Shown here in pieces: positions 50,191 through 60,742 of a stretch of DNA of 64,000 bases. The stretch is from Pseudomonas duriflava (lineage in GTDB: Bacteria; Pseudomonadota; Gammaproteobacteria; Pseudomonadales; Pseudomonadaceae). The position numbers were made by a program, and so were the translations under genes. Each line of letters starts with the position of its first letter. Within the stretch, counting starts at the first letter, position 1. The stretch lies in assembly GCF_007830155.1 (NCBI RefSeq), contig NZ_VLKY01000009.1:62001-126000 (forward strand), in the 5' to 3' direction. Below the pieces are notes generated by a model. The model made no database searches. It saw nothing but the letters and a program-made list of their open reading frames with translations, and had not been told where the DNA came from.

Positions 50191-51195
50191 ATGAGCCTTA
50201 TCGATCTGCGAAGTGATACCGTTACTCAGCCTACGCCAGACATGCGCGACGTCATGACGAGGGCTGAAGTTGGCGATGATGTCTATGGCGAGGACCCTAC
50301 CGTTCTCGAGCTACAGCGTTATTTAGCGGACACGCTGGGATTTGAAGCCGCTTTGTTCGTTCCTAGCGGCACCATGAGTAACCTTCTGGGGCTGATGGCG
50401 CATTGCGAGCGGGGGGACGAATACCTAGTTGGCCAGCAGGCTCATACCTATAAATACGAAGGGGGAGGAGCGGCTGTACTGGGTTCCATTCAGCCTCAGC
50501 CGGTTGAGATGGAAGCAGACGGCTCACTAAGCCTGGAGCGGTTGGCAGGCTACATCAAACCGCACGATTTCCACTTCGCTCGTACCCGCCTGCTGGTCCT
50601 GGAAAATACAGTGCATGGTAAAGTATTGCCGCTTGACTATTTGGCAGCCGCTCGCCGCTTTACCCAGGAGCGCGAGCTCGGACTGCATCTAGACGGTGCG
50701 CGCTTGTATAACGCGGCTGTTAAGCTTGAGGTTGCTCCTCGGGAAATCACCCAATACTTCGACTCTGTGTCGGTTTGCCTCTCCAAAGGACTAGGCGCGC
50801 CTGTCGGGTCCGTGTTGTGCGGTAATCAGGCCTTTATCAACAAAGCTATGCGTTGGCGTAAGGTGGTCGGCGGAGGCATGCGCCAAGCCGGTATCCTCGC
50901 TGCGGCAGGCTTGTATGCGCTTAAAAACCAAGTGGCCCGCCTGGCTGATGATCATGCTAACGCGGCACGGCTGGCAGAAGGTCTGGTCGAACTGGGCTAC
51001 ACTGTCGAGCCGGTGCAAACCAATATGGTCTATGTCAGCATAGGCGATCAAGCATCCCGGTTGGCCGCTTTCCTGCGTGATCGGGAGGTAGTGATTAGTC
51101 CAGCGGCGCGCCTGCGGCTGGTGACTCACCTAAATGTTGGAGCGGCCGATATCGAAACCGTGCTTGAAGCATTTGCCGCTTATCGTTCGCTGTAA
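50191..51195 (+). CDS. ltaE: Low-specificity L-threonine aldolase
   Basis: From ATG 50191 (GGAG eight bases upstream) the product has 334 residues. It begins [19 protein letters not shown], with [39 protein letters not shown] and the PLP lysine in [11 protein letters not shown]. It cleaves L-threonine and L-allo-threonine to glycine and acetaldehyde. An earlier in-frame start would overlap aruE and is not supported. Confidence 0.93.
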   Translation: MSLIDLRSDTVTQPTPDMRDVMTRAEVGDDVYGEDPTVLELQRYLADTLGFEAALFVPSGTMSNLLGLMAHCERGDEYLVGQQAHTYKYEGGGAAVLGSIQPQPVEMEADGSLSLERLAGYIKPHDFHFARTRLLVLENTVHGKVLPLDYLAAARRFTQERELGLHLDGARLYNAAVKLEVAPREITQYFDSVSVCLSKGLGAPVGSVLCGNQAFINKAMRWRKVVGGGMRQAGILAAAGLYALKNQVARLADDHANAARLAEGLVELGYTVEPVQTNMVYVSIGDQASRLAAFLRDREVVISPAARLRLVTHLNVGAADIETVLEAFAAYRSL

Positions 51196-51207
51196 GTCAG
51201 TTTCAAA

Positions 51208-51263
51208 ATAGGTAATACCTATATTGCAAATTGACGACAGCCAGCGCTTCTGCCCGATATACT
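51208..51263 (+). promoter_or_regulatory. Palindrome and candidate promoter upstream of alaS
   Basis: ATAGGTAATACCTAT (51208-51222) is a perfect 15-base palindrome. A -10-like TATACT lies at 51258-51263, but no well-spaced -35 is evident (TTGACG at 51231 is 21 bases away). In E. coli, alanyl-tRNA synthetase represses its own gene at a palindrome near the promoter; whether this one is equivalent is inference. Confidence 0.35.
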
Positions 51264-51312
51264 GCCGGCCTTTGTCGGCGCGCTGTAGCCCTGTATCTGT
51301 CTGGAAGAATTT

Positions 51313-53937
51313 ATGAAAAGCGCAGAAATCCGTGAAGCCTTCCTCCGCTTCTTCGAAGAGAAGGGGCATACCCGAGTGGCCTCAAGTTCGCTGATTCCCG
51401 CGAACGATCCAACCTTGCTATTTACCAACGCTGGAATGAACCAGTTCAAGGATTGTTTTCTCGGCCTCGAGAAGCGTTCCTATACCCGTGCAGCGACTAG
51501 CCAAAAATGCGTTCGAGCGGGTGGCAAGCACAATGATTTGGAAAACGTAGGTTACACAGCCCGCCATCACACATTTTTCGAGATGCTGGGCAATTTTAGC
51601 TTTGGTGATTATTTCAAGCGCGACGCCATTACCTTCGCTTGGGAGTTCCTGACTTCGCCTAAGTGGCTGAACCTACCGAAGGACAAGCTTTGGGTAACTG
51701 TCTACGAAACCGATGACGAGGCATTTGATATCTGGACCAAGGAAGTCGGCGTTCCGGTCGAGCATATGGTCCGTATCGGTGACAACAAAGGCGCTCCCTA
51801 CGCCTCTGACAATTTCTGGACAATGGGCGATACCGGGCCATGCGGACCCTGTACCGAAATCTTCTATGACCATGGTGAGGGTATCTGGGGCGGCCCGCCC
51901 GGCTCACCTGAAGAAGATGGTGATCGCTACATCGAGATCTGGAACAACGTATTCATGCAGTTCAACCGCACGGCGGATGGTGTGCTGCACCCGTTGCCAG
52001 CGCCCAGTGTGGATACCGGCATGGGGCTGGAGCGTATCAGTGCCGTACTTCAGCACGTGCACTCGAATTATGAAATCGATCTATTCCAGAATTTGCTGGC
52101 TGCTTCGGCTGAAGCCATCGGCTGTGCCAATGACGGAGCGCCTTCGCTCAAGGTTGTGGCTGACCACATTCGTTCCTGTAGCTTCCTGATCGCTGATGGC
52201 GTACTGCCGTCCAATGAGGGACGCGGTTACGTTCTGCGTCGAATTATTCGCCGGGCCTGTCGCCATGGCAACAAGCTGGGCGCCAAAGGTTCCTTTTTCT
52301 ACAAGATCGTCGGTGCGCTGGTAGCTGAGATGGGCGAAGCCTATCCTGATCTTAAGCAGCAGCAGACTCATATCGAGCGTGTGCTGCGAACCGAGGAAGA
52401 GCAGTTCGCCAAAACCTTGGAGCAGGGTCTCAAGATCCTTGAGCAGGATCTGGCTGAACTGAACGGCGAGATGATTCCGGGCGAAGTGGTATTCAAGCTG
52501 TACGACACTTACGGCTTCCCAGTCGACCTGACCAACGATATCGCTCGCGAACGCAACCTGACTCTAGACGAAGAGGGTTTTGAGCGTGAGATGGAAGCAC
52601 AGCGTGAACGTGCCCGTTCCGCCAGTGCCTTTGGTGTGGACTACAACAGCTTGGTAAAGGTGGAAGGCGAAACACTCTTTACCGGTTACGACAGTCATGC
52701 CGGTAGCGGTAGTATTGTCGCGCTGTTTAAGAAAGGTGTTGCCGTTCCTCAACTTGTTGAGGGCGACGAAGGCGTTGTTGTTCTCGACCAGACGCCGTTC
52801 TATGCCGAGTCTGGTGGGCAGATTGGTGATACCGGTTACCTGTTTGCAGACGGCCAGCGCTTCGATGTGAGGGATACCACTAAAGTGGGTAGTGCATTCC
52901 TGCATCATGGCCTAGTAGCTGCCGGTACGCTGAAAGTAGGGGAACGCCTGGAGACTCAGGTTGATGCTTCTGTACGTCAGGCAACGTCTCTCAATCACTC
53001 GGCTACGCATCTTCTTCATGCGGCTCTTCGTCAGGTATTAGGCGAACATGTCCAGCAAAAGGGGTCATTGGTAGACAGTCAGCGTCTGCGCTTTGACTTC
53101 AGCCATTTCGAGCCAATTAAATCCGAGCAGATTAAAGAGCTCGAAGACATCGTTAACGCCGAAGTGCGCAAGAACACACCGGTCCAGATCGAATCGATGG
53201 ATATCGAAAGCGCCAAGCGCAAGGGCGCTATGGCGCTGTTTGGCGAAAAATATGGCGACACCGTTCGCGTGCTAACTATGGGTAATGGTTTTTCTGTTGA
53301 ACTGTGTGGCGGTATCCATGCCTCACGAACCGGCGATATCGGCGTGTTCAAGATTGTGAGCGAGGCTGGCGTCGCTTCAGGTGTCCGCCGTATCGAAGCG
53401 GTTACAGGCGCTGGCGCGTTGGCTTACTTGAATAAAGCGGAAGAGCAGCTCAAGGAAGCCGCAGGTCTGCTCAAGGGCAACAAGGAAAGTGTTGTCGACA
53501 AGCTGTCCAGTCTGCTTGATCGAAACCGCCAGCTGGAAAGGGAACTGGAACAGCTGAAAGCCAAGGCTGCCAGTGCAGCCGGTAATGATTTGGCTGGTTC
53601 GGCTGTTGAAGTCAAAGGTGTTAACGTCTTGGCGGCTCGGCTGGATGGTCTGGACAGCAAAGCGCTAATGGCAATGGTCGACCAGTTGAAAAACAAGCTG
53701 GGGCGCGCTGTGATCCTGTTGGGCGGTGAACTCGACGGCAAGGTGGTGCTTGTGGCTGGTGTGACGGCTGATCTGACAGGCCAGCTTAAGGCCGGTGATT
53801 TGATGAAGCAGGCTGCTGCCCATGTTGGTGGCAAGGGCGGTGGCCGTCCGGATATGGCTCAGGGAGGCGGCACTGATCCCTCTGCTTTGGAAAGTGCTCT
53901 GGCATTGGCCAAGAGTTTTACCGAAGCTGGGCTATAA
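51313..53937 (+). CDS. alaS: Alanyl-tRNA synthetase
   Basis: The 874-residue protein has the class II aminoacylation domain ([36 protein letters not shown]). The editing domain has zinc motifs [11 protein letters not shown] and [13 protein letters not shown], and the C-terminal C-Ala domain ends in [14 protein letters not shown]. It charges tRNA-Ala and clears mischarged Ser and Gly. The length equals the usual 875. Confidence 0.98.
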   Translation: MKSAEIREAFLRFFEEKGHTRVASSSLIPANDPTLLFTNAGMNQFKDCFLGLEKRSYTRAATSQKCVRAGGKHNDLENVGYTARHHTFFEMLGNFSFGDYFKRDAITFAWEFLTSPKWLNLPKDKLWVTVYETDDEAFDIWTKEVGVPVEHMVRIGDNKGAPYASDNFWTMGDTGPCGPCTEIFYDHGEGIWGGPPGSPEEDGDRYIEIWNNVFMQFNRTADGVLHPLPAPSVDTGMGLERISAVLQHVHSNYEIDLFQNLLAASAEAIGCANDGAPSLKVVADHIRSCSFLIADGVLPSNEGRGYVLRRIIRRACRHGNKLGAKGSFFYKIVGALVAEMGEAYPDLKQQQTHIERVLRTEEEQFAKTLEQGLKILEQDLAELNGEMIPGEVVFKLYDTYGFPVDLTNDIARERNLTLDEEGFEREMEAQRERARSASAFGVDYNSLVKVEGETLFTGYDSHAGSGSIVALFKKGVAVPQLVEGDEGVVVLDQTPFYAESGGQIGDTGYLFADGQRFDVRDTTKVGSAFLHHGLVAAGTLKVGERLETQVDASVRQATSLNHSATHLLHAALRQVLGEHVQQKGSLVDSQRLRFDFSHFEPIKSEQIKELEDIVNAEVRKNTPVQIESMDIESAKRKGAMALFGEKYGDTVRVLTMGNGFSVELCGGIHASRTGDIGVFKIVSEAGVASGVRRIEAVTGAGALAYLNKAEEQLKEAAGLLKGNKESVVDKLSSLLDRNRQLERELEQLKAKAASAAGNDLAGSAVEVKGVNVLAARLDGLDSKALMAMVDQLKNKLGRAVILLGGELDGKVVLVAGVTADLTGQLKAGDLMKQAAAHVGGKGGGRPDMAQGGGTDPSALESALALAKSFTEAGL

Positions 53938-53946
53938 GATAACGAG

Positions 53947-53987
53947 AAGGCTCGCATCGCGCTCTGTGAGCCTTTGGCAGGTTTTTA
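53947..53987 (+). terminator. Possible weak terminator after alaS
   Basis: AAGGCTC (53947-53953) and GAGCCTT (53968-53974) form a 7-bp stem, with a TTTTT run about seven bases later. The distance makes it a weak candidate. Confidence 0.35.
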
Positions 53988-54034
53988 TAGGCCTGAACTA
54001 GTTAAATGAGCGCCTATCGCGTTAGGCAAATCAA

Positions 54035-55270
54035 ATGGCATTGATCGTACAGAAGTTCGGCGGCACCTCCGTAGGTACTGTCGAGCGCATCGAGCAGGTG
54101 GCCGAAAAGGTCAAGAGATTCCGTGAAGCCGGTGATGACATCGTGGTGGTTGTATCCGCCATGAGTGGCGAGACCAATCGTCTGATCGATCTAGCCAAGC
54201 AAATTATGCCGCAGCCCAATCCGCGCGAATTGGATGTTATGGTCTCGACGGGCGAGCAGGTCACCATTGGCATGCTCGCCATGGCGTTGATCAAGCGTGG
54301 TGTCCCAGCCGTGTCGTATACCGGCGGGCAGGTACGTATCTTGACCGATAGCGCATTCAATAAAGCGCGGATTCTGAGCATTGATGACCAGCGTATCCGT
54401 ACCGATCTCAAGGAAGGCCGCGTCGTTGTTGTCGCTGGTTTCCAGGGCGTTGACGATCAGGGCAACATTACTACGTTGGGGCGGGGGGGCTCCGATACTA
54501 CGGGTGTAGCATTGGCCGCCGCATTAAAGGCGGATGAGTGCCAGATCTATACCGATGTAGACGGTGTGTATACCACTGACCCGCGTGTAGTGCCGCACGC
54601 TCGTCGCCTGGAAAAGATTACATTCGAAGAAATGCTGGAAATGGCCAGCCTGGGCTCGAAAGTCTTGCAAATCCGCTCCGTAGAATTCGCAGGCAAATAT
54701 AACGTGCCCTTGCGTGTTCTTCACAGCTTCAAAGAGGGTCCGGGCACCCTCATTACTCTTGATGACGAGGAATCCATGGAACAGCCGATTATTTCCGGCA
54801 TCGCCTTTAATCGCGACGAAGCCAAGCTGACCATTCGCGGTGTTCCAGACACCCCGGGTGTAGCTTTCAAAATTCTCGGACCTATCAGTGCGGCTAATAT
54901 CGAAGTCGATATGATCGTGCAGAATGTTTCGAACGATAACACGACAGATTTTACCTTTACGGTGCATCGCAACGATTACCAAAACGCCCTAGATGTGCTG
55001 AAACAGACCGCTGATGCCATGAGTGCGCGTGAAGCCAGTGGTGATACCAAAATCGCTAAGGTATCTATTGTCGGAGTCGGCATGCGTTCCCATGCCGGAG
55101 TGGCTAGCCGTATGTTCGAAGCGTTGGCCAAGGAAAGCATCAATATCCAGATGATTTCCACCTCCGAAATCAAAGTATCGGTAGTCATCGAAGAAAAATA
55201 TCTAGAGCTGGCTGTGCGGGCGCTTCATACCGCATTCGAATTGGATGCGCCGGCCCGCGTTAGCGAATAG
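54035..55270 (+). CDS. lysC: Aspartokinase
   Basis: The 411-residue protein has the kinase signature VQKFGGTSVG at residues 4-13, GRGGSDTTGVALAAAL and YTDVDGVYTTDPR, then two ACT domains (about 265-405) for feedback control by lysine and threonine. It phosphorylates aspartate, the first step to lysine, threonine and methionine; the next enzyme, Asd, is encoded at 62701. It is located between alaS and csrA as in other Pseudomonas. Confidence 0.97.
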   Translation: MALIVQKFGGTSVGTVERIEQVAEKVKRFREAGDDIVVVVSAMSGETNRLIDLAKQIMPQPNPRELDVMVSTGEQVTIGMLAMALIKRGVPAVSYTGGQVRILTDSAFNKARILSIDDQRIRTDLKEGRVVVVAGFQGVDDQGNITTLGRGGSDTTGVALAAALKADECQIYTDVDGVYTTDPRVVPHARRLEKITFEEMLEMASLGSKVLQIRSVEFAGKYNVPLRVLHSFKEGPGTLITLDDEESMEQPIISGIAFNRDEAKLTIRGVPDTPGVAFKILGPISAANIEVDMIVQNVSNDNTTDFTFTVHRNDYQNALDVLKQTADAMSAREASGDTKIAKVSIVGVGMRSHAGVASRMFEALAKESINIQMISTSEIKVSVVIEEKYLELAVRALHTAFELDAPARVSE

Positions 55271-55315
55271 ATACTATCCCTTGGAGGGTAGTAATAGATG
55301 CCTTCCATCGATTTG

Positions 55316-55398
55316 CCCGTGCTTCTGGAACTTTCCTTCTGGAGGCACGGGTCAATAGATTCAGTATGAGCCCGTGTTTGACGGGTTCTACTCTTTTT
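55316..55398 (+). terminator. Two hairpins between lysC and csrA
   Basis: CCCGTGC (55316-55322) pairs with GCACGGG (55345-55351). A second stem, GAGCCCGT with ACGGGTTC (55368-55388), is followed by TACTCTTTTT. Together they probably end lysC transcription; the second could also belong to the csrA leader. Confidence 0.5.
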
Positions 55399-55433
55399 GC
55401 AGACTGTGGTCCTGAAACTTAAGGAGAAAAGGA

Positions 55434-55619
55434 ATGCTTATTCTGACTCGGCGGGTTGGAGAAACCCTAATGGTAGGCGATGAAGTGACCGTAACGGTTC
55501 TTGGTGTAAAAGGAAATCAGGTACGCATAGGAGTTAATGCGCCCAAGGAAGTAGCGGTTCATCGTGAGGAAATTTACCAGCGCATCCAGAAAGAAAAGGA
55601 TCAGGAACCTAACCTCTGA
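55434..55619 (+). CDS. csrA: Carbon storage/secondary metabolism regulator CsrA (RsmA)
   Basis: The 61-residue protein [20 protein letters not shown]...[23 protein letters not shown] is full length, with the RNA-contact residues Leu4, Arg6 and Arg44 in place. It binds GGA-containing hairpins of mRNAs and represses translation. AAGGAG precedes ATG. The lysC-csrA-tRNA-Ser order is the classical one in Gammaproteobacteria. Confidence 0.98.
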   Translation: MLILTRRVGETLMVGDEVTVTVLGVKGNQVRIGVNAPKEVAVHREEIYQRIQKEKDQEPNL

Positions 55620-55638
55620 TTTTTGTTTAACTTTTTGC

Positions 55639-55666
55639 TTGCACAGGGGAAAAAATAGAGTATAGT
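55639..55666 (+). promoter_or_regulatory. Promoter of the tRNA genes
   Basis: TTGCAC (55639-55644), 16 bases, then TATAGT (55661-55666), followed by a GC-rich discriminator (ACGCCCC) ahead of the tRNA-Ser start at 55679. A GC-rich discriminator is typical of stringently controlled stable-RNA promoters. Confidence 0.7.
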
Positions 55667-55678
55667 ACGCCCCGTCGC

Positions 55679-55769
55679 GGTGAGGTGGCCGAGAGGCCGA
55701 AGGCGCTCCCCTGCTAAGGGAGTACACCTCAAAAGGGTGTCGAGGGTTCGAATCCCTCCCTCACCGCCA
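55679..55769 (+). tRNA. tRNA-Ser (anticodon GCT)
   Basis: 91 bases with acceptor stem GGTGAGG/CCTCACC, a class II long variable arm, T-arm GGTTCGAATCC and encoded CCA. The anticodon loop reads CTGCTAA, so the anticodon is GCT (reads AGC/AGT). Confidence 0.97.
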
Positions 55770-55877
55770 TTTATATTACAGGCTTAGAGAAAGACGATTC
55801 AGAGTTCTATCCCTCTGATTTCATTAGAAAGATCGTCTTACTTGGTAATCCATAAGTCTATAATGTGCAGTCTCAGC

Positions 55878-55954
55878 GCGCTCGTAGCTCAGCTGGATAG
55901 AGTACTCGGCTACGAACCGAGCGGTCAGAGGTTCGAATCCTCTCGAGCGCGCCA
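55878..55954 (+). tRNA. tRNA-Arg (anticodon ACG), first copy
   Basis: 77 bases with acceptor stem GCGCTCG/CGAGCGC, D-arm GCTC...GAG, anticodon loop CTACGAA (anticodon ACG), T-arm AGAGGTTCGAATCCTCT and encoded CCA. The first A of the anticodon should be edited to inosine. Confidence 0.97.
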
Positions 55955-56023
55955 TTTTGAAGGGTGCTTTAACGAGTACCTCGCAATACCAGTGGTGATC
56001 TGGATATAAAAGCACCAAACAGC

Positions 56024-56100
56024 GCGCTCGTAGCTCAGCTGGATAGAGTACTCGGCTACGAACCGAGCGGTCAGAGGTTCGAATCCTCTCGAGCGCGCCA
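56024..56100 (+). tRNA. tRNA-Arg (anticodon ACG), second identical copy
   Basis: This 77-base gene is identical to the copy 69 bases upstream; the spacer between them is not repeated. It is the last tRNA gene before a strong terminator. Confidence 0.97.
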
Positions 56101-56105
56101 CATCT

Positions 56106-56140
56106 CAAAGGGCTTGCAGAAATGCAAGCCCTTTGTTTTT
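56106..56140 (+). terminator. Intrinsic terminator of the tRNA operon
   Basis: CAAAGGGCTTGCA (56106-56118), GAAA tetraloop, TGCAAGCCCTTTG (56123-56135), then TTTTT: a perfect 13-bp stem with U-tract. Confidence 0.95.
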
Positions 56141-56187
56141 GTGCCTGGAAAAAGATTGGCTATGTTTTTTGCGATCGGTAAAGATGC

Positions 56188-56625
56188 ATGAACTGGGATC
56201 TAGAAAAGCCATTTGTTATGCCATTGTTGGTCCAGGCCGGCGATATCGATGCGTTGGGGCATGCCAATAATGCGGTATATGTTGCTTGGCTGGAGCGGTG
56301 CGCTTGGCAGCACTCTACTAGTCTTGGCCTCGGTATAGAGGTCTTTCATCGATTAGATCGTGCTATGGCAGTAGTACGCCATGAGATTGATTATCTGGCG
56401 AGTGCATTCGATGGGGATGAGCTGGCGCTAGGGACCTGGCTGGTCGACTGGGATCGAAGATTGCGCATGAGTCGACGCTTTCAGCTGATTCGTCTCGTTG
56501 ATGGTGTCACACTTCTACGTGCGCAGACCACATTTGCCTGTATCGAACTATCGTCCGGCAAGCCCCGGCGGATGCCGGAAGAGTTCATTCAGGGGTATGG
56601 CCGGGCTTTTGGTAAAACGCCATAG
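56188..56625 (+). CDS. Acyl-CoA thioesterase, 4-hydroxybenzoyl-CoA thioesterase-like hot-dog family
   Basis: The 145-residue protein shows the hot-dog pattern AGDIDALGHANNAVYVAWLERCAW, where Asp and the H-x-N-N-x-x-Y motif form the YbgC-type active site. The DYLASAFDGDEL strand follows. The substrate is unknown; short-chain acyl-CoA is typical. It starts downstream of the tRNA terminator and is followed by dusC after 19 bases, so the two are co-transcribed. Confidence 0.88.
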   Translation: MNWDLEKPFVMPLLVQAGDIDALGHANNAVYVAWLERCAWQHSTSLGLGIEVFHRLDRAMAVVRHEIDYLASAFDGDELALGTWLVDWDRRLRMSRRFQLIRLVDGVTLLRAQTTFACIELSSGKPRRMPEEFIQGYGRAFGKTP

Positions 56626-56644
56626 GGCGTGCTGTTGAGGTTTT

Positions 56645-57610
56645 ATGCAGATTGCTTTAGCGCCCATGGAAGGCTTGGTTGATGAGATCCTGCGTGAACT
56701 GTTGACCCAGGTCGGGGGCATCGATTGGTGCGTAACCGAATTCATTCGGGTAACCGATCGATTATTGCCAGCATCGACTTATCAGAAATATGCGCCGGAA
56801 TTGGCTCATGGTTCTAGAACATTGTCCGGTACGCCAATGCGGGTGCAATTTCTGGGCTCCGATCCTGTGTGTCTGGCAGAAAATGCAGCTTATGTTTGTA
56901 CGCTAGGCGCTCCGGTGATCGACCTCAATTTTGGTTGTCCAGCCAAGACCGTTAACAAGTCTCGTGGCGGTGCTGTGCTGTTAAAAGAGCCTGAACTGCT
57001 TTATGAGATTGTCAGAGAGGTTAGGCAGGCGGCTCCAGCCTCTATTCCTGTCACCGCAAAAATGCGGTTGGGCTATGAATGTCCTGATAGGGCGATCGAA
57101 TGTGCTCAAGCGTTGGAGGCGGGTGGTGCGGCTCAACTTGTGGTGCATGCGCGCACGAAGCTGGACGGTTATAGACCGCCAGCTTACTGGGAGTGGATTG
57201 CTCGCATTGCCGATAAAGTAAGTGTGCCTGTGCTGGCTAATGGTGAGATTTGGACGCTGGAGGATTACTGGCGTTGCCGTGAGGTCAGTGGTATGGCGGA
57301 TGTTATGTTAGGGCGTGGACTGGTATCTCGCCCGGATCTGGCGCGCCAGATTGCAGCCAGTGTTAAAGGCGAGGTGGTTACCTGTATGGTCTGGGACGAA
57401 TTGCTAGGGTTGTTACAATTGTTCTGGCTGAAAGCCTGTCAAAAACTGGCACCACGCTACGCGCCGGGACGCTTGAAACAATGGCTCGGAATGCTGGCGC
57501 GTAATTATCCAGAAGCGATGGCCTTGTTTGGTGAGGTTCGTCGTGAAACAGCATGTGAGCGGATCGATCAATTGTTAGGTGTCGATTATCGAGCTGTCGA
57601 GATGGCGTAA
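56645..57610 (+). CDS. dusC: tRNA-dihydrouridine(16) synthase
   Basis: The 321-residue flavoprotein begins [19 protein letters not shown], has the catalytic Cys in [21 protein letters not shown], and later [10 protein letters not shown] and ANGEIW. It reduces U16 in tRNA using FMN and NADPH. The N-terminal MEG (instead of MAG) fits the DusC group. Confidence 0.94.
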   Translation: MQIALAPMEGLVDEILRELLTQVGGIDWCVTEFIRVTDRLLPASTYQKYAPELAHGSRTLSGTPMRVQFLGSDPVCLAENAAYVCTLGAPVIDLNFGCPAKTVNKSRGGAVLLKEPELLYEIVREVRQAAPASIPVTAKMRLGYECPDRAIECAQALEAGGAAQLVVHARTKLDGYRPPAYWEWIARIADKVSVPVLANGEIWTLEDYWRCREVSGMADVMLGRGLVSRPDLARQIAASVKGEVVTCMVWDELLGLLQLFWLKACQKLAPRYAPGRLKQWLGMLARNYPEAMALFGEVRRETACERIDQLLGVDYRAVEMA

Positions 57611-57624
57611 GGCTATTTTATATT

Positions 57625-57656
57625 ATACCAAAGGCGCCGTTCGGCGCCTTTGGTAT
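57625..57656. terminator. Bidirectional terminator between dusC and the LysR gene
   Basis: ATACCAAAGGCGCCG pairs with CGGCGCCTTTGGTAT, a 15-bp stem with loop TT, flanked by T/A-rich sequence on both sides; it separates two convergent genes. Confidence 0.85.
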
Positions 57657-58529
57657 TTAAGAGGCTTCCTCGTCTAGTAAGCTCATAAGCGCACGCGCCG
57701 CATTCGAATGGGTACGCTCCGTATGCACAATGTAGCCTAATTGGCGTTTGAGTGAGAGGCCAGGAAGCGGTAAGCGCATGACTTGGTCGTCCAGCATGGT
57801 GCGCGGAAGTACACTCCAGGCAATGCCGATGGAAACCATCATTTTGATAGTTTCCAAATAATTGGTACTCATCGCGATATTAGGCGAAAGCTGTCGTGCC
57901 TCAAAAAGTCTGCGTACGATGTGATGAGTAAATGTGTTCCCGCCTGGAAAGACAGCTGGATACTGGGCAACGTCAGTTAGGCTTATTGACTTGGCCAAGG
58001 CTAAAGGGTGTTCTGGGGCGGCTACGAAATCCAGCGGGTCATCCCAGACTGGAACCGCTTGAATCAAGGGTGACTTCTCAGGTGCTAGCGTAATGATGGC
58101 CAGCTCGACCCGCCCTTGAAGAATTTCTTCATAAGCGGCTTCAGAGTCGAGAAAGCGGATATCTAATGCCACGCTAGGATAGCGGCGGGTGAATGCACGT
58201 AAAACGGGCGGTAATCGATGCAGGCCGATATGGTGGCTTGTGGCAAAGGTTAGTTTGCCGGATACCTCGCCGCTGAGATTGGTCAGTGCCTTACGGGTAT
58301 CGGTTAGCACTTCCTGTATCTGGTAGGCCCTAGGCAGCAATGCACGTCCTGCCTCTGTAAGGCTTATTTCTCGGCCTATACGATCAAACAGGCGTGTCCC
58401 CAAGTCCTGCTCTAGGCTGGCGATGCGTTTGCTGATTGCCGGCTGGGTCAGGTGAAGGCGCTCACCTGCTTCGGAAAAACTGGACATTTCCGCAACGGCG
58501 ATAAAAGCCTTGAGGTTACTGAGATCCAC
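57657..58529 (-). CDS. LysR family transcriptional regulator divergent from leuC
   Basis: The 290-residue protein has the N-terminal winged helix (MDLSNLKAFIAVAEMSSFSEAGERLHLTQPAISKRIASLEQ, residues 1-41) and a type 2 periplasmic-binding-like effector domain (about 90-290). Divergence from leuC suggests it regulates the leu genes or is itself controlled by the shared region; the same arrangement occurs in P. aeruginosa. The effector is unknown. Confidence 0.9.
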   Translation of the reverse strand: MDLSNLKAFIAVAEMSSFSEAGERLHLTQPAISKRIASLEQDLGTRLFDRIGREISLTEAGRALLPRAYQIQEVLTDTRKALTNLSGEVSGKLTFATSHHIGLHRLPPVLRAFTRRYPSVALDIRFLDSEAAYEEILQGRVELAIITLAPEKSPLIQAVPVWDDPLDFVAAPEHPLALAKSISLTDVAQYPAVFPGGNTFTHHIVRRLFEARQLSPNIAMSTNYLETIKMMVSIGIAWSVLPRTMLDDQVMRLPLPGLSLKRQLGYIVHTERTHSNAARALMSLLDEEAS

Positions 58530-58569
58530 TAGTTTGATTCCAGATTGTTATGCATATCATGAAAATTAT

Positions 58570-58584
58570 GAATTTGTGTTATTC
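58570..58584. promoter_or_regulatory. Possible LysR-type operator in the leuC intergenic region
   Basis: GAATTTGTGTTATTC is an interrupted inverted repeat (GAAT/ATTC) in the AT-rich 124 bases between the LysR gene and leuC, of roughly the T-N11-A form used by LysR regulators. Confidence 0.3.
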
Positions 58585-58653
58585 GATGCTAGGGCGATAG
58601 CATCATCCTTACAAGCCCTAAGGGCATAGAAACACGCCGATGAGGACGTAGTG

Positions 58654-60078
58654 ATGGCTGGCAAAACGCTTTACGACAAACTTTGGGACATGCATCTGAT
58701 CAAGCAGCGTGACGATGGCTCGGCTCTGCTTTATATCGATCGTCACATCATTCATGAAGTGACTTCGCCGCAGGCCTTCGAAGGGTTGCGTTTGGCAGGC
58801 CGTAAGCCTTGGCGCTTGGCTGCTAACCTGGCAACGCCAGACCATAATGTGCCAACGACACCGGATCGTAAGGAAGGTATTGCTTCCATCAAGGATGAAA
58901 CTTCACGTATTCAGGTGCGTACTCTTGATGAGAATTGCGATGCTTTTGGCATCACGCAATTCAAAATGAACGATGTTCGTCAGGGCATTGTGCATGTCAT
59001 CGGCCCTGAGCAAGGCGCGATTCTTCCTGGCATGACCGTAGTCTGTGGCGATTCACATACCTCGACCAATGGTGCTTTTGGCGCATTGGCACATGGCATC
59101 GGTACCTCAGAAGTGGAGCATGTTTTGGCGACACAGTGTCTTGTTGCCAAAAAAATGAAAAATATGCTGGTTCGTGTCGAGGGAGAGCTGTCCTTCGGTG
59201 TAACAGCTAAAGACATTGTTTTGGCTGTCATCGGTAAAATTGGTACGGCTGGTGGCAATGGACATGCTATCGAATTTGCTGGAAGCGCGATCCGCTCGTT
59301 GTCTATGGAAGGTCGTATGACTATCTGCAACATGTCCATCGAGGCGGGCGCGCGGGTGGGCATGGTTGCTGTGGACCAGACCACAATTGATTATGTAAAA
59401 GGGCGACCTTTCGCTCCGGCTCCTGAGTATTGGGACCAAGCTGTCGAGTTATGGCGCGGATTGGTTTCTGACAGCGATGCAGTGTTCGATACTGTTGTCG
59501 AGCTCGACGCTACCCAAATCAAGCCTCAGGTCAGTTGGGGAACCTCGCCTGAAATGGTGCTGGCTGTTGATCAGTCGGTACCGGACCCTGCTCAGGAAAA
59601 AGATGCCGTTAAGCGCGGATCCATAGAGCGTGCCCTGAAGTATATGGGACTTAGAGCCAGCCAGCCGATTACTGAAATTCAACTGGATCGTGTATTTATT
59701 GGTTCTTGCACCAACTCGCGCATCGAAGACTTACGTGCTGCCGCTGCGATAGCCAAGGGACGCAAAGTTGCCAATACGATCAAGCAGGCCCTCGTTGTTC
59801 CTGGCTCCGGACTGGTCAAGGCGCAAGCGGAAAAGGAAGGATTGGACAAAATTTTCATTGAGGCTGGTTTCGAGTGGCGTGAGCCGGGATGCTCGATGTG
59901 TCTGGCCATGAATGCTGATCGCCTTGAAAGTGGCGAGCACTGTGCTTCTACGTCCAACCGTAACTTCGAGGGACGTCAAGGTGCAGGTGGGCGCACTCAT
60001 CTGGTGAGCCCAGCTATGGCAGCCGCCGCAGCGATTGCGGGCCGCTTTGTCGATGTTCGTGAATTTGGCCGTGCCTAA
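58654..60078 (+). CDS. leuC: 3-isopropylmalate dehydratase, large subunit
   Basis: The 474-residue protein is an aconitase-type enzyme with [28 protein letters not shown] and iron-sulfur ligands in [14 protein letters not shown] and GCSMCLAMN. With LeuD it isomerises 2- to 3-isopropylmalate in leucine synthesis. ATG 58654 has GAGGA seven to eight bases upstream; a GTG one codon earlier is also possible. Confidence 0.97.
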   Translation: MAGKTLYDKLWDMHLIKQRDDGSALLYIDRHIIHEVTSPQAFEGLRLAGRKPWRLAANLATPDHNVPTTPDRKEGIASIKDETSRIQVRTLDENCDAFGITQFKMNDVRQGIVHVIGPEQGAILPGMTVVCGDSHTSTNGAFGALAHGIGTSEVEHVLATQCLVAKKMKNMLVRVEGELSFGVTAKDIVLAVIGKIGTAGGNGHAIEFAGSAIRSLSMEGRMTICNMSIEAGARVGMVAVDQTTIDYVKGRPFAPAPEYWDQAVELWRGLVSDSDAVFDTVVELDATQIKPQVSWGTSPEMVLAVDQSVPDPAQEKDAVKRGSIERALKYMGLRASQPITEIQLDRVFIGSCTNSRIEDLRAAAAIAKGRKVANTIKQALVVPGSGLVKAQAEKEGLDKIFIEAGFEWREPGCSMCLAMNADRLESGEHCASTSNRNFEGRQGAGGRTHLVSPAMAAAAAIAGRFVDVREFGRA

Positions 60079-60088
60079 GGAGTCCTTC

Positions 60089-60733
60089 ATGCAAGCATTT
60101 ACCCAGCACACCGGCATTGTCGCTCCTTTGGATCGTGCCAACGTTGATACTGATCAGATCATCCCTAAGCAGTTCCTTAAGTCAATCAAGCGGACGGGCT
60201 TTGGACCGAACCTCTTTGATGAATGGCGTTATCTGGATGTTGGTCAGCCAGGGCAAGATAACAGCAAGCGCCCCTTAAACCCTGACTTCGTACTGAATCA
60301 GCCTCGTTACCAAGGAGCAAGCATTCTGCTTGCACGGGAGAACTTCGGTTGTGGTTCGTCACGCGAACATGCACCTTGGGCGCTAGACGGGTACGGCTTC
60401 CGTGCCGTTATTGCCCCAAGTTTTGCTGATATCTTCTTCAACAACAGCTTTAAGAACGGTTTGCTACCCATCATTTTGTCTGAACAAGACGTCAGTGAGC
60501 TTTTCGAGCAGGTTGAGTCGACAGAAGGGTATACGCTTGAAATAAATTTGGCTTCTCAGACCGTTACTCGACCTGACGGGAAAGCGCTTTCCTTCGAGAT
60601 TGATGAGTTCCGTAAGCACTGCTTGCTTAATGGTCTCGACGATATTGGACTGACGTTGCAGGATGCTGACTCTATTAGAGCTTTTGAAGAGTCGTATAAG
60701 AAGATTAATCCTTGGTTGTTCCAAAACGCATGA
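60089..60733 (+). CDS. leuD: 3-isopropylmalate dehydratase, small subunit
   Basis: From ATG 60089 (AAGGAG six bases upstream) the product has 214 residues, the usual LeuD length. It has [20 protein letters not shown] and the swivelling-domain motif [15 protein letters not shown]. It follows leuC after ten bases and forms the heterodimeric enzyme with it. Confidence 0.97.
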   Translation: MQAFTQHTGIVAPLDRANVDTDQIIPKQFLKSIKRTGFGPNLFDEWRYLDVGQPGQDNSKRPLNPDFVLNQPRYQGASILLARENFGCGSSREHAPWALDGYGFRAVIAPSFADIFFNNSFKNGLLPIILSEQDVSELFEQVESTEGYTLEINLASQTVTRPDGKALSFEIDEFRKHCLLNGLDDIGLTLQDADSIRAFEESYKKINPWLFQNA

Positions 60734-60742
60734 GGTAACAAC

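Noticed and set aside
55824-56108. A 94-codon minus-strand reading frame with repeated RTSDRSV/SRVLYP words
   Set aside because: It is the antisense translation of the two tRNA-Arg genes, a well-known annotation artefact.
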